Source: Cryobacterium sp. MP_M3
GTDB taxonomy: Bacteria; Actinomycetota; Actinomycetes; Actinomycetales; Microbacteriaceae
Direction: 5' to 3'
NCBI RefSeq assembly: GCF_015752155.1
Contig: NZ_JADOVI010000005.1
Span: forward strand, 1-64,000
DNA length: 64,000 nt
Under the pieces are notes generated by a model. That model saw only the letters and a list, made by a program, of their open reading frames with translations, was not told where the DNA came from and searched no databases. The position numbers were made by a program, and so were the translations under genes. Of the stretch, positions 1 through 8,300 are shown one piece after another; the first letter of the stretch is position 1, and each line of letters starts with the position of its first letter.

Positions 1-120
1 GGCCCTGCTTGGTTCGGCCCTGCTTGGTTCGGCCCTGCTTGGTTCGGCCCTGCTTGGTTCGGCCCTGCTTGGTTCGGCCCTGCTTGGTTCGGCCCTGCTT
101 GGTTCGGCCCGGCTTGATTC
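1..120. repeat. 15-bp tandem repeat array, at least 8 copies
   Basis: Eight head-to-tail copies of the unit GGCCCTGCTTGGTTC. Copies 1-7 (1-105) are identical; copy 8 (106-120) differs at two positions. The array begins at the window edge, so its full length is unknown. It lies in the 3' end of the histidine kinase gene on the minus strand. There it encodes the pentapeptide EPSRA in the original kinase frame and NQAGP in the frame now read. None of the three minus-strand frames has a stop inside the array. Confidence 0.97.
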
Positions 121-1604
121 CGGTTCCTCATCGCCCGGAGGGACGGGCAGGTCGATCGTGAAGGTGGCCCCGCGCCCCGGCGCGGACGCGACCGAGACCG
201 TTCCGCCGTGGGCTTCGGCGCGGACGCGACCGAGACCGTTCCGCCGTGGGCTTCGGCGATGGCCCGCACGATCGCGAGTCCGAGGCCCGAGCCGGTCGAG
301 CCTCGGCCGGTCGCCCCACGCCGGAACCGCTCGAAGATGTGCTCCTGCGCGTCGGCGCTGATCCCGGGCCCGTCGTCTCGCACCCAGAACCGCAGTCGCG
401 GGTTGCCGGTCGAGTCCCGACCGGTGGCGCTCCCGATCTCGATCGTCCCGTTCGCGCTGCCGTGGCAGACGGCGTTCGCGGCGAGCTGCAGGAGAGCCTG
501 GGTGAGTCTGCCGGCGTCGACCGGGACCACGATGTCCGCCGTCTCGGTCGTCACCCACCGGTGGCGGGACAGCGCGGCCGCCTTCGTGCGCACGAGCTCG
601 GTGAGCACCGCGATGTCGACCGGCGCGCGGGTGACGCCGAGCTGTCGCTGGACCTCCGCGAGGGCCGAGATGTCGCGCACGAGACCGTTCATCCGGTCGA
701 GCTCGTCGATCGCGAGGGCGCGGGTCGCGGCCACATCGGCCGGATCGTCCTCGTCCATCAGTTCGAGGTGCCCGCGAACGATCGTGATCGGGGTCTTGAG
801 CTCGTGTCCGACGTCGTCGAGCAGCCGTCGCTGGCCGGTCAGGGCGCCGTCGAGACGATCGAGCATGTCGTTGACGGTGCGGGTGAGTTCAGAGACGTCG
901 TCCCGGCCGACCACGGGGATGCGCTCGCTCACGTCCGAGGCGGTGATCCGCGCTGCGGCCTCCCGCAGCGCCCGGATGGGCCTCAGCAGACGGCCGGAGA
1001 CCAGCCAGCCGACCAGACCCAGCACAACCAGGGCGGCGAGGGTGACCCTGAGAGACGTGAGGAGAGCATCCGTCACCGGCCGGAGCGCGGCGTCGAGGTC
1101 GAACGCGGCGACGAAGACGCCGGCAGCCGGGTCACCGGTGACGTTGACGGGTGCGGCCACGTAGCGCACCATGCGACCAGCGGTGTTGACGTTGCCGAGC
1201 ACGACCTTCCCGGTGGCGGTCTCACCGACGACGCGGGCGACGAACGCCCGGTTCTCCTCCAGACGGAAGTCGACGTCGCCGCCGGGTGCGAGGGCTGCGG
1301 CGCCATCGACGATGGCCAGGGTGGCCTCATTCGTTCCGGGCCGGATTTGCTGGACGACAGCCTCGAGCACGGCGTTCAGGGTCGTGGCCTTCGAGTCCGT
1401 GGCGATGAAGCGTGCGTCGTTGACCGCTCCGACCAAAGCGGTGTCGATGCTGTCGAGAGTACTGTCGCGCTGCACGAAATAGGCGGTCGTGCCGGCGGCG
1501 ACCATGCCGGCTGCGGCGACCAGCAGGATCGAGGCGAGGATGCGCACTCGCACCGAGACCGCCGGGAACCACGGGGTGCGGCGCGGGGACCGTTCGGCGG
1601 GCAT
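1..1604 (-). CDS. Sensor histidine kinase, frameshifted near the 3' end and cut by the window edge
   Basis: Membrane-bound two-component sensor kinase. Translation from ATG 1604 gives a first membrane segment at about residues 20-44, an extracytoplasmic sensor region of about 140 residues, a second membrane segment at 187-207, a HAMP linker, a HisKA domain with phospho-acceptor His267 in the motif DVGHELKTP, and a HATPase domain ending in the G2 box GSGLGL near residue 440. The 38-bp duplication at 183-258 then shifts the frame, so the last beta strand of the ATPase is lost and replaced by a basic stretch and NQAGP repeats. Without the duplication the protein would end in (EPSRA)n. No stop is reached before the window edge. 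No response regulator lies upstream, so a partner is expected to the left of the window. Confidence 0.9.
   Translation of the reverse strand, partial: MPAERSPRRTPWFPAVSVRVRILASILLVAAAGMVAAGTTAYFVQRDSTLDSIDTALVGAVNDARFIATDSKATTLNAVLEAVVQQIRPGTNEATLAIVDGAAALAPGGDVDFRLEENRAFVARVVGETATGKVVLGNVNTAGRMVRYVAAPVNVTGDPAAGVFVAAFDLDAALRPVTDALLTSLRVTLAALVVLGLVGWLVSGRLLRPIRALREAAARITASDVSERIPVVGRDDVSELTRTVNDMLDRLDGALTGQRRLLDDVGHELKTPITIVRGHLELMDEDDPADVAATRALAIDELDRMNGLVRDISALAEVQRQLGVTRAPVDIAVLTELVRTKAAALSRHRWVTTETADIVVPVDAGRLTQALLQLAANAVCHGSANGTIEIGSATGRDSTGNPRLRFWVRDDGPGISADAQEHIFERFRRGATGRGSTGSGLGLAIVRAIAEAHGGTVSVASAPKPTAERSRSRPRRGAGPPSRSTCPSLRAMRNRNQAGPNQAGPNQAGPNQAGPNQAGPNQAGPNQAGPNQAG
183..258. repeat. 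38-bp tandem duplication inside the kinase gene
   Basis: Bases 183-220 and 221-258 are identical. The unit covers the codons just after the G2 box of the ATPase domain. Because 38 is not a multiple of three, the duplication shifts the reading frame of the minus-strand kinase. Removing one copy restores one continuous frame from the start at 1604 through a normal kinase C-terminus and into the 15-bp repeat. It could be a real recent slippage event or an assembly error. Confidence 0.95.
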
Positions 1605-1609
1605 GCCTC

Positions 1610-1615
1610 ATTATG
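1610..1615 (-). promoter_or_regulatory. -10 element for a near-leaderless kinase transcript
   Basis: The minus strand reads CATAAT, then five bases, then the kinase ATG at 1604. The A at position 2 and T at position 6 match the actinobacterial -10. The purine run GAGGC between them could also act as a weak ribosome site, so leaderless initiation is likely but not certain. Confidence 0.5.
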
Positions 1616-1688
1616 GGCGCGGCCCGCTGGTCCCGGATACCCGCCGCGCTTCGACCGACGCATTCCGCATCGAGCAGAAGACGGTGAG

Positions 1689-2996
1689 TCAGAACGGCGG
1701 GTCGTCGGGGAAGTCTGCCGCAGTGGATGTCGGAGGCCCGGCTGTAGGAGGCCCGGCTGTAGGCGGCCCGGTGGGGAGCACTGTCGGCAGTATGGTGGCG
1801 GGTTCGGTGATGAACTCCCGCCCGGTCGGGGAAGTCCAGGTGAGGATGCCGCCGGGTTTCTGGGCGACGGTCCACCGGGTCTGGGTCTTCAACGCATGGT
1901 TGGGTTTACACAAATGGGCGAGGTTGTCGTGCGCGGTCTCGCCGAGCAGACTCCAGTCATGGGAGTGGTCGATCTCCGCACTCCTCGCCGCCCTGTTGCA
2001 CCCTGGAAAGCGGCAGGTCTCATCGCGCAGGCGGAGGAACCGGCGCATGGCCTTGGGCGTTTTGTACCGGTCCCTCCCGACGGAGAGGATCACCCCGGTC
2101 TCCGGGTGGGTGAGCAGCCGGGTGAAGCTCGGCGCCCTCGACGCCAGATCCCGCGCCGTGTCCGGATCGATCGGCCCATACCCTTCGAGATAGCCGGGTT
2201 CCTCACTGTGGCCGAGGAGTGTCAGCACCGGGACGGTCACCTGCACGGTGGCCTTGACCCCGGTGCCGACACCGGTCGGGGTGACCCCGTGGATCAACAG
2301 GTCACTGAGCACATCGGTGCGGATCTGCGTCAACGTGCGTTCCTCGCCCGGCCCTTGCAGGCTGGCGGCGAGGTCGGTGGCCCGGTGGAAGATCGCCTGC
2401 ACCAGCTCCGCCCCCGTCGTCAGGTACAGGGTGGCCATTCCGTCGTACTCGGGGGTCACCCCGCTGGTGCGGTCCGTGATCGACCTCCCCCGGCGGGCTG
2501 TGATCGTCTCCGGGTGCAGGCGTTCCCGCAGCAGCCGGGCCTTGTGCTTGAGCTTGGCCACGGTGAGGTGCTCGGCCGAGGGCAGCAAGGCTTGTTCGAA
2601 CGCGGCCAGCCCCTCGACGGGGATCGACCAGGACTGGCCCACGATCGTCTGCGCATGCCGGTAACTGATCCGCCCCTCCGCCAACGCCGCCCGGGTGGCG
2701 GGGAGGTCCTTCACCAACGCCTGGCTCTCGGCGAGCAGGGTCTCCGCGGTGCGCTCCGGGATCCGGAGTGTGGCGGCCAGTTCGCTGGAGAGCTCCCGCT
2801 GCGCGATCTCCTCCCGGCTCCACCGGGACTGCAGGCTCAACGGAATCGACGCGGCCTGCGCCTCGCTGAACCGGCGAGCCCGGTCGACAGCCTCGGCCCG
2901 CGCGGCGAAGCACCGGGCGATCGCCTTGTCGGCTGCCGCGACCGCGTCGAAGAGCAGTCCGAGCTCGTGTTGGGTGGTGCTCACCGGGGTGGCCAT
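1689..2996 (-). CDS. DUF222 domain HNH endonuclease family protein
   Basis: 435-residue member of the actinobacterial DUF222-HNH (13E12 repeat) family, which is usually multicopy in these genomes and of unknown role. The N-terminal 300 residues are the mostly helical DUF222 region. The C-terminal HNH domain has a CxxxxC pair (CRFPGC), the EIDHSHDW histidine core and the NLAHLCKPNH segment, so the metal-binding residues appear intact. The tail is proline-rich with PTAGP repeats that reflect a 15-bp DNA repeat at 1732-1761. The start is supported by a -10 element seven bases upstream. The family assignment is firm; nuclease activity is inferred from the motif. Confidence 0.93.
   Translation of the reverse strand: MATPVSTTQHELGLLFDAVAAADKAIARCFAARAEAVDRARRFSEAQAASIPLSLQSRWSREEIAQRELSSELAATLRIPERTAETLLAESQALVKDLPATRAALAEGRISYRHAQTIVGQSWSIPVEGLAAFEQALLPSAEHLTVAKLKHKARLLRERLHPETITARRGRSITDRTSGVTPEYDGMATLYLTTGAELVQAIFHRATDLAASLQGPGEERTLTQIRTDVLSDLLIHGVTPTGVGTGVKATVQVTVPVLTLLGHSEEPGYLEGYGPIDPDTARDLASRAPSFTRLLTHPETGVILSVGRDRYKTPKAMRRFLRLRDETCRFPGCNRAARSAEIDHSHDWSLLGETAHDNLAHLCKPNHALKTQTRWTVAQKPGGILTWTSPTGREFITEPATILPTVLPTGPPTAGPPTAGPPTSTAADFPDDPPF
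1732..1771. repeat. Short 15-bp tandem repeat in the HNH gene tail
   Basis: GGAGGCCCGGCTGTA occurs at 1732-1746 and again at 1747-1761, followed by a partial third copy. It is in frame on the minus strand and gives a repeated PTAGP pentapeptide near the C-terminus of the DUF222-HNH protein. Confidence 0.85.
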
Positions 2997-3002
2997 ACGA
3001 GC

Positions 3003-3008
3003 ACACTA
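3003..3008 (-). promoter_or_regulatory. -10 element, leaderless, for the DUF222-HNH gene
   Basis: The minus strand reads TAGTGT, six bases, then ATG at 2996. Transcription would start at or next to the A of the start codon. No ribosome-binding sequence is visible, which fits a leaderless mRNA. Confidence 0.65.
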
Positions 3009-3110
3009 CGACCAGCCACCGACATTCACAGGGGCACAACCGGGCCTCACGAATGGGTGTGGATAAGCTGATCAAACCCGTTTTGTGAGGACAAGTCGGG
3101 GGCGATTTCG

Positions 3111-3150
3111 ACAAGCTCAATCACCGGCGGACAAGCTCAATCACCGGCGG
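3111..3150. repeat. Duplicated 20-bp intergenic element
   Basis: ACAAGCTCAATCACCGGCGG occurs twice in direct tandem (3111-3130 and 3131-3150) in the gap between the HNH gene and the IclR gene. Its core resembles the dispersed intergenic element carrying TCGACAAGCTCAA that I recall from actinobacterial genomes. That link is from memory and not checked. Confidence 0.8.
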
Positions 3151-3195
3151 CGGTCGAGCCTGCCGAGACCCGGCGCCCTGGTGTCGACAGACCGA

Positions 3196-4002
3196 TCAGG
3201 ATGCCCTGCGGTAGCCGAGCGCGCGGCTCACGCCCTGCGCCGCCACCCGCACCGCCTGCTCCTGTTCGGGGCCCTGCCCCGGCGAGGTGTGCGTCACAAT
3301 CGACACGGCCGCGACGACCTGGCCGGTGCGGTCCCGGATCGGCGCCGCCAGCGAGCTCGATCCAGCCGTCATCTCCTCCGACATCCGCACGATCCCCTCG
3401 CTGCGGATGCCGGCCAACCGGCGCCGCAGCTCTTCCGGCGCCGTCATCGTCTGCGGCAGGAACCGCTGCAACGGTTCGGCGAGGTAGTCCTGGATGACCG
3501 TGGCCGGCGCGTTCGCGAGGAGCACGAGACCGACCCCCGTGGCGTGCAGCGGGAGCCGGCCGCCCACGCGGGAGATCACCCGGACGGCCTGGTGCCCGGA
3601 CAGTTTCTCCAGGTAGAGCGCGTCGCGGCCGTCGAGGATTGCGAGGTGCACATGCTCGCGGGTTGTCTCGTACAGGTCTTCGAGGTAGGGCAGGGCGATC
3701 GTGCGGAGGTTTCGCGCCGTCGGCGTCTGCACTCCAACCTCCCAGAGCCGCATGCCGAGCGAGTAACGGCCGTCTTCCTGGCGGGCGAGCCCACCCCAGG
3801 TCACCCATTCTGCGACGAGCCGATGCGCGGTCGAGAGAGGGATGCCCGAACGCTGGGCGATCGCGGTGAGGCTGAGCGCCGTCGCGGGCGGGGAGGTGAA
3901 GGCATCCAGGATCGCGAACAGCCGGGCGGCAACCGACCGGTCATCGACCGGGGACACTGACGCGCCCTCGGTCGCCTTGGCCCGCGCCGGCTTCCCTGAC
4001 AT
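3196..4002 (-). CDS. IclR family transcriptional regulator
   Basis: 268-residue DNA-binding regulator. The N-terminal winged helix-turn-helix covers about residues 24-85 (LSLTAIAQRSGIPLSTAHR), followed by the IclR effector-binding domain (about 95-260, with VRVISRVGGRLPLHATGVG), the usual length for the family. The ATG at 4002 is chosen because a -10 element lies seven bases upstream; an in-frame start at 4011 would overlap that element. It is divergent from the YqhA-like gene, 92 bases away, and may control it. The regulated pathway and effector cannot be read from the sequence. Confidence 0.93.
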   Translation of the reverse strand: MSGKPARAKATEGASVSPVDDRSVAARLFAILDAFTSPPATALSLTAIAQRSGIPLSTAHRLVAEWVTWGGLARQEDGRYSLGMRLWEVGVQTPTARNLRTIALPYLEDLYETTREHVHLAILDGRDALYLEKLSGHQAVRVISRVGGRLPLHATGVGLVLLANAPATVIQDYLAEPLQRFLPQTMTAPEELRRRLAGIRSEGIVRMSEEMTAGSSSLAAPIRDRTGQVVAAVSIVTHTSPGQGPEQEQAVRVAAQGVSRALGYRRAS

Positions 4003-4009
4003 CAGCACC

Positions 4010-4015
4010 ACGCTA
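4010..4015 (-). promoter_or_regulatory. -10 element, leaderless, for the IclR gene
   Basis: TAGCGT on the minus strand, seven bases before ATG 4002. It shares a 92-base gap with a divergent leaderless promoter for the YqhA-like gene. Confidence 0.6.
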
Positions 4016-4082
4016 CCCTCCCTCGGCCATTCCCCGCCGCAGGATTCCGGCCCCGTTCAGGAGGTTCCCATCCCGGCTTCCC

Positions 4083-4088
4083 TAAAAT
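4083..4088 (+). promoter_or_regulatory. -10 element, leaderless, for the YqhA-like gene
   Basis: TAAAAT followed by six bases and GTG 4095. No ribosome site precedes the GTG, and the spacing is right for transcription starting on the start codon. Confidence 0.65.
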
Positions 4089-4094
4089 CGACCG

Positions 4095-4934
4095 GTGACT
4101 GAAACTTCCAGCCAGCCTCCTTTCCGCGAACAATCCCAGTGGGTCAGGAGCGTCGGGCTGATGATCTTCTTCAGCCGCTGGCTCCAGGCCCCCCTCTACA
4201 TCGGCCTCATCGTCGCGCAGGTGATCTACGTCGTCGTCTTCATGGTCGAACTCGGCCACCTCGGCGAGGAGGTCCTGCACGGGTTCACCCACCCAGGGCC
4301 CGACGGCATCGTCATCGAGGAAGCCAAGATCATGCTCGGCGTGCTCGGGCTCATCGACGTGGTCATGATCGCGAACCTCCTGATCATGGTCATCATCGGC
4401 GGCTACGAGACCTTCGTCTCCAAGATCCGCATCGATGGCCACCCCGATCAGCCCGAGTGGCTCTCCCACGTCAACGCCAACGTGCTCAAGGTCAAGCTCG
4501 CCATGGCCATCGTCGGGATCTCCTCGATCCACCTGCTGAAGACCTTCATCGAGGTCGGCGACCTCGCCGCCCGAGGCTCCACGTCCACCGAGGGCCAGGA
4601 GAGCATCACCGGCGACGTCTACACCTGGGACGGAGTGCTCTGGCAGGTCGTCATCCACATGGTCTTCATCGTCTCGGCGATCGCCCTGGCTTGGATCGAC
4701 CGGATCTCCCAGGCGGCCGGTCACGCCGCGCCTCCCGCGGCATCCGTCCCGCCGCTCGAACCCCAGCCACTCGTGAGCGTCCTCCCCGCACCGCGGCCGA
4801 CCGGCACCGGCACCGCCGCGATCGAGGCCGGCCCTGTGGGGCATCTCCTCCAGCTGGGCCGGCTTCGCGATGCCGGGGTCGTCTCGGCGGCAGAGTTCGA
4901 GCTGAAGAAGACGGAGCTCCTCGCCCGGATCTGA
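4095..4934 (+). CDS. YqhA (UPF0114) family membrane protein with C-terminal SHOCT motif
   Basis: 279-residue inner-membrane protein. Four hydrophobic segments lie at about residues 20-50, 85-110, 137-160 and 185-205, with the conserved family stretch around IIGGYETFVSKIRIDG. This matches UPF0114/YqhA, a widespread family of unknown function. A low-complexity Pro/Ala linker (about 210-245) leads to a short SHOCT-type helix pair (LLQLGRLRDAGVVSAAEFE) that ordinary YqhA proteins of about 165-190 residues lack. The GTG start at 4095 is supported by a leaderless -10 element. The family call is firm; the SHOCT call rests on pattern only. Confidence 0.88.
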   Translation: MTETSSQPPFREQSQWVRSVGLMIFFSRWLQAPLYIGLIVAQVIYVVVFMVELGHLGEEVLHGFTHPGPDGIVIEEAKIMLGVLGLIDVVMIANLLIMVIIGGYETFVSKIRIDGHPDQPEWLSHVNANVLKVKLAMAIVGISSIHLLKTFIEVGDLAARGSTSTEGQESITGDVYTWDGVLWQVVIHMVFIVSAIALAWIDRISQAAGHAAPPAASVPPLEPQPLVSVLPAPRPTGTGTAAIEAGPVGHLLQLGRLRDAGVVSAAEFELKKTELLARI

Positions 4935-5012
4935 CCCGGACGACAGCCGGCCCGACGGGAACCCTCAACGCGCGGTTGACGGTTCCCGTTGGCGTCTGTC
5001 CGTGGTGTGACG

Positions 5013-5018
5013 TACACT
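5013..5018 (+). promoter_or_regulatory. Candidate promoter of the DUF6504-dnaE2 operon
   Basis: TACACT as -10 (5013-5018) with TTGGCG (4989-4994) as a possible -35 at an 18-base spacing. The predicted transcription start falls at the left edge of the LexA box, so bound LexA would block the promoter. Confidence 0.55.
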
Positions 5019-5025
5019 CCAAGAA

Positions 5026-5041
5026 TCGAACACGTGTTCGA
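5026..5041. promoter_or_regulatory. LexA (SOS) box
   Basis: TCGAACACGTGTTCGA is a perfect 16-bp palindrome and an exact match to the actinobacterial LexA consensus TCGAAC-N4-GTTCGA. It lies 15 bases before the ATG at 5057 and overlaps the predicted transcription start, so the DUF6504-dnaE2 operon should be induced by DNA damage. Confidence 0.95.
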
Positions 5042-5056
5042 AATGAAGGAGCCCGC

Positions 5057-5329
5057 ATGCCACAGATCATCGATGCCCAGGTCGACGTCGAGCTGTCGGC
5101 CGACGGCGACCCGCAAGCGTTCATCTGGAACCGGTTCGAGCACACCATCATCGGCCAGCCGCAGGCGGTTTTCACCCGAACCCGCTGGTGGGAGAACGAC
5201 GGCGTGCCCCTGCGCATCGATACCGAGCTGTGGCGGGTGGACGCGTCACGCGGGGACGAGGAACAGCACCGCTACGATCTGCGACGCGATGTCGACGGAT
5301 CGTGGGTGCTCGCCCTCGACTGGGGATGA
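5057..5329 (+). CDS. DUF6504 family small protein, first gene of the dnaE2 operon
   Basis: 90-residue soluble protein with a WNRFEHTII stretch and a paired-arginine FTRTRWWE motif, matching the DUF6504 proteins that I know from between imuB and dnaE2 in many actinobacteria. Its function is not known. The ATG at 5057 follows the purine-rich AAATGAAGGAG. Its stop overlaps the dnaE2 start as ATGA (5326-5329), which implies translational coupling and a shared role in translesion synthesis. The LexA box directly upstream makes it SOS controlled. Here it stands without an adjacent imuB. Confidence 0.8.
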   Translation: MPQIIDAQVDVELSADGDPQAFIWNRFEHTIIGQPQAVFTRTRWWENDGVPLRIDTELWRVDASRGDEEQHRYDLRRDVDGSWVLALDWG

Positions 5330-8300
5330 GCTTCCCGCACCTGCACGTCGCCAGCGCGTACTCCACCCACTACGGGGTCACGATGCCGGAGGCGCTGGCC
5401 GAGCAGACGAAGGCACAAGACGGCACCTTCCTTGCGGTGACCGACCGTGACGGCCTGTACGGCGCGGTCAAACACGTGCGTGCCTGCGTGGACGCCGGCG
5501 TGCGGCCCGGACTCGGCGCCGACCTCGCGGTACACGACGACGACGACCATCTCTCCCTCGGGCGGGTGGTCGTGCTCGCACACGGCAACACGAACGGGCG
5601 CGGGTACGCGGCGCTCTGCCGTGCCGTATCCGCCGCGCACCGCACCGTCTCCCAGGGGTTCGGATCGCTGCCCAGCATCGCCCGGTCCGAACTCGCCGGG
5701 CTGGCCGGCCTCCGCTCGCTCACCGTGCTGCTCGGCCCGGCCTCCGACGTGGGCACCGCCACCGGGCACCGGGACAATGAGGATGCCCGCGCCCGCCTCA
5801 CCGCGTGGCTGCGCGCCATGCCGGCCGACTCCGTGTCACTCGAGGTCGTCTGCCACCTCTCGGAGCCGGGCACCCCGGGCAGCGTGACACCGGCCACCCG
5901 GATGCTCGCCCTCGCCGAGCATGCGGGGGTGCCGGCCGTGCTCACCAATGCTGTGCGCTACGGCACCCCCGAGGAGGCCGTCACCGCCGATCTCGCCGAC
6001 GCAGCGCGAACTCTCACCCCGCTCGCCGAACTGGAGCAGCCGCAGACGAACGGGCAGGCGTGGCTGAAACCGGTGCGGGCGATGCGGCAGGTCGCGCGAA
6101 TGGTCGTCGACGCGGGACTGCACGACGCCGGCGCCCTCGACCTTCTCTTCCGCGACACCGAGCGACTGGCCGACCGGTGTGCCCTCGACCCGGAGGCCGA
6201 CATCGGTCTCGGCCGGCCTCGGATGCCGGAGGCGAGGATCATCGGGGTCAGCGGCGACCCGGTCGCCGAACTCTGGAAGCGGGCACGGGCCGGCATCGAC
6301 GATCTCTACCCGAGGCCGGAGGCCGGGGCGCGCCGCGGAGCCGCCTCGGCGGAGGACGCTCACGCCCGGCTCGCGCATGAGATGAAGACGGTCGAGCACC
6401 TCGGCTTCGCGGGCTATTTCCTCACGGTGGCCCGCGTGGCGGACATCATCAGGGAGATGGGCATCCGCATCCAGGCGCGCGGCTCAGGGGTCGGCTCGGT
6501 GCTCAACTATGCGCTCCGAACGTCGTCGGTGGAGCCGCTCTCCAACGGCCTGCTCTGGGAACGCTTCCTCTCCCCCGAACGGCAGACCCTGCCCGACATC
6601 GACATCGACGTCGAATCGGCGCGCCGCCACGACATCTACCGCAAGCTGTTCGACGCCTTCGGCGGCGACCGGGTCTCGCTGATGTCGATGACGAACGCCT
6701 ATCGCGGCCGCGGCGCCGTGCGCGACGCGGGCCTGGCCCTCGGGATGAACCACGAGCAGGTCGCGTCGATCGCGAAACAGATGTGGCGCTTCAACGCCAG
6801 GGATTTCCGGCGTGCACTGGAAGAGAAACCCGAGCTCGAGCCGCTCGCCGCCGAAGTGCGCGAGTCCCAGCAACTCGACCAGCTGGTCGACCTGACCGCG
6901 AAGCTGGACCGGCTCCCCCGGCACATCTCCGTGCACCCCTGTGGGGTGATCCTCTCCGACGCGACCCTGCTCGACCGCACCCCGGTGCAGGCATCCGGAA
7001 TGGGGCTGCCGATGTCCCAGTTCGACAAACACGACATGGACCCGATGGGCCTGATCAAGCTGGATATCCTCGGCGTGCGGATGCAGTCGGCCATGGCACA
7101 CGCCGTCGAGGAACACCACCGGCTCTCCGGCGAGAGCCTCGACCTGGACCGGATCCCGCTCGACGACCCGGCCACCTTCGAACTGATCCGGTCGACCCGC
7201 ACGCTCGGCATCTTCCAGATCGAGTCGCCCGGCCAGATGGAACTGGTCGGCAAGCTGCAGCCCGAGGTCTTCAACGACCTGACGGTCGAGATCTCCCTGT
7301 TCAGGCCCGGCCCGATGCAGAACAACATGCCCCTGAAATATCTCCAGGCCCGGCACGGTGAGGTCATGCCCGACTACCTCCACCCGCGACTGGAACCGAT
7401 CCTCCGGGAGACGAAGGGGGTCGTCATCTTCCACGAGCAGGTGATGCGACTCTTCGACGAGCTCACCGGTTGCGGTCTCGGCCGGGCGGATGTCTTCCGC
7501 CGCCACCTGGGCAAACCCGATCAGCTCCCCCGGATCGAAGAGTACGTGCGGGAAATGGCGGGTGAGCGCGGATTCCCGCCCGCGGTCATCGACCAGGTCT
7601 GGACGGTGTTGGCCGGATTCGGCAGCTTCGGGTTCGCCAAGGCGCACGGCGCCGCGTTCGCGCTGCCGACCTACCAGTCGGCCTGGCTGAAGACCCACCA
7701 TCCCGCCGTGTTCCTGGCCGGACTGCTCACCCATGCTCCCGGCATGTGGCCCAAGGACCTCATCGTGGCCGAGGCCCGGCTGCTCGGCGTGCCGGTCCTC
7801 GGTCTCGATGTGCAGCGGAGCACGCTCGACTACCGGGTCGAGGAGCTCGGCGACGAGCGCCGCGGGATCCGTCTGGCCCTGCCCGAGCTCGCCGGCGGCA
7901 CCGCGGCCGAACGGGCCCGAATCGTGCGCCACCAGCCGTTCTCCTCGCTGCAGGATTTCCGCGATCGGGTGCGGCCGCGGCGAAAGACCTTCGAGGCGCT
8001 CGCCCGGGTCGGGGCGCTCGACAGTTTCATCGGGTATGACCGTGCCCGCCGGCACGAGCTCCTCGCCCATGTGCAGTCCCTCCGCGGCACCGCCGTCACC
8101 ATCAACGACGACCAGCTGGCGTTCGAAGTCGAGTTGCCGGTGCAGGGTTTCGAGGGTGCCCGCTTCGACGCGGTGACCTCCCTGGAACTGCGCGGGCGCA
8201 GCCAGACCGACCTGGAGCTGCGGGACCTCCACCTCGCGGTGTCCGGGCACCAGATGACGCGGTTCTACCCGCTCTTCGCCGAGCTGGGAGTCACCCCGGC

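Noticed and set aside
1-120. CRISPR array
   Set aside because: The 15-base units follow one another directly with no unique spacers.
1689-2996. HNH gene as part of a mobile element or homing intron
   Set aside because: No inverted repeats, integrase or target duplication flank it; DUF222-HNH genes are normal multicopy chromosomal genes in this group.
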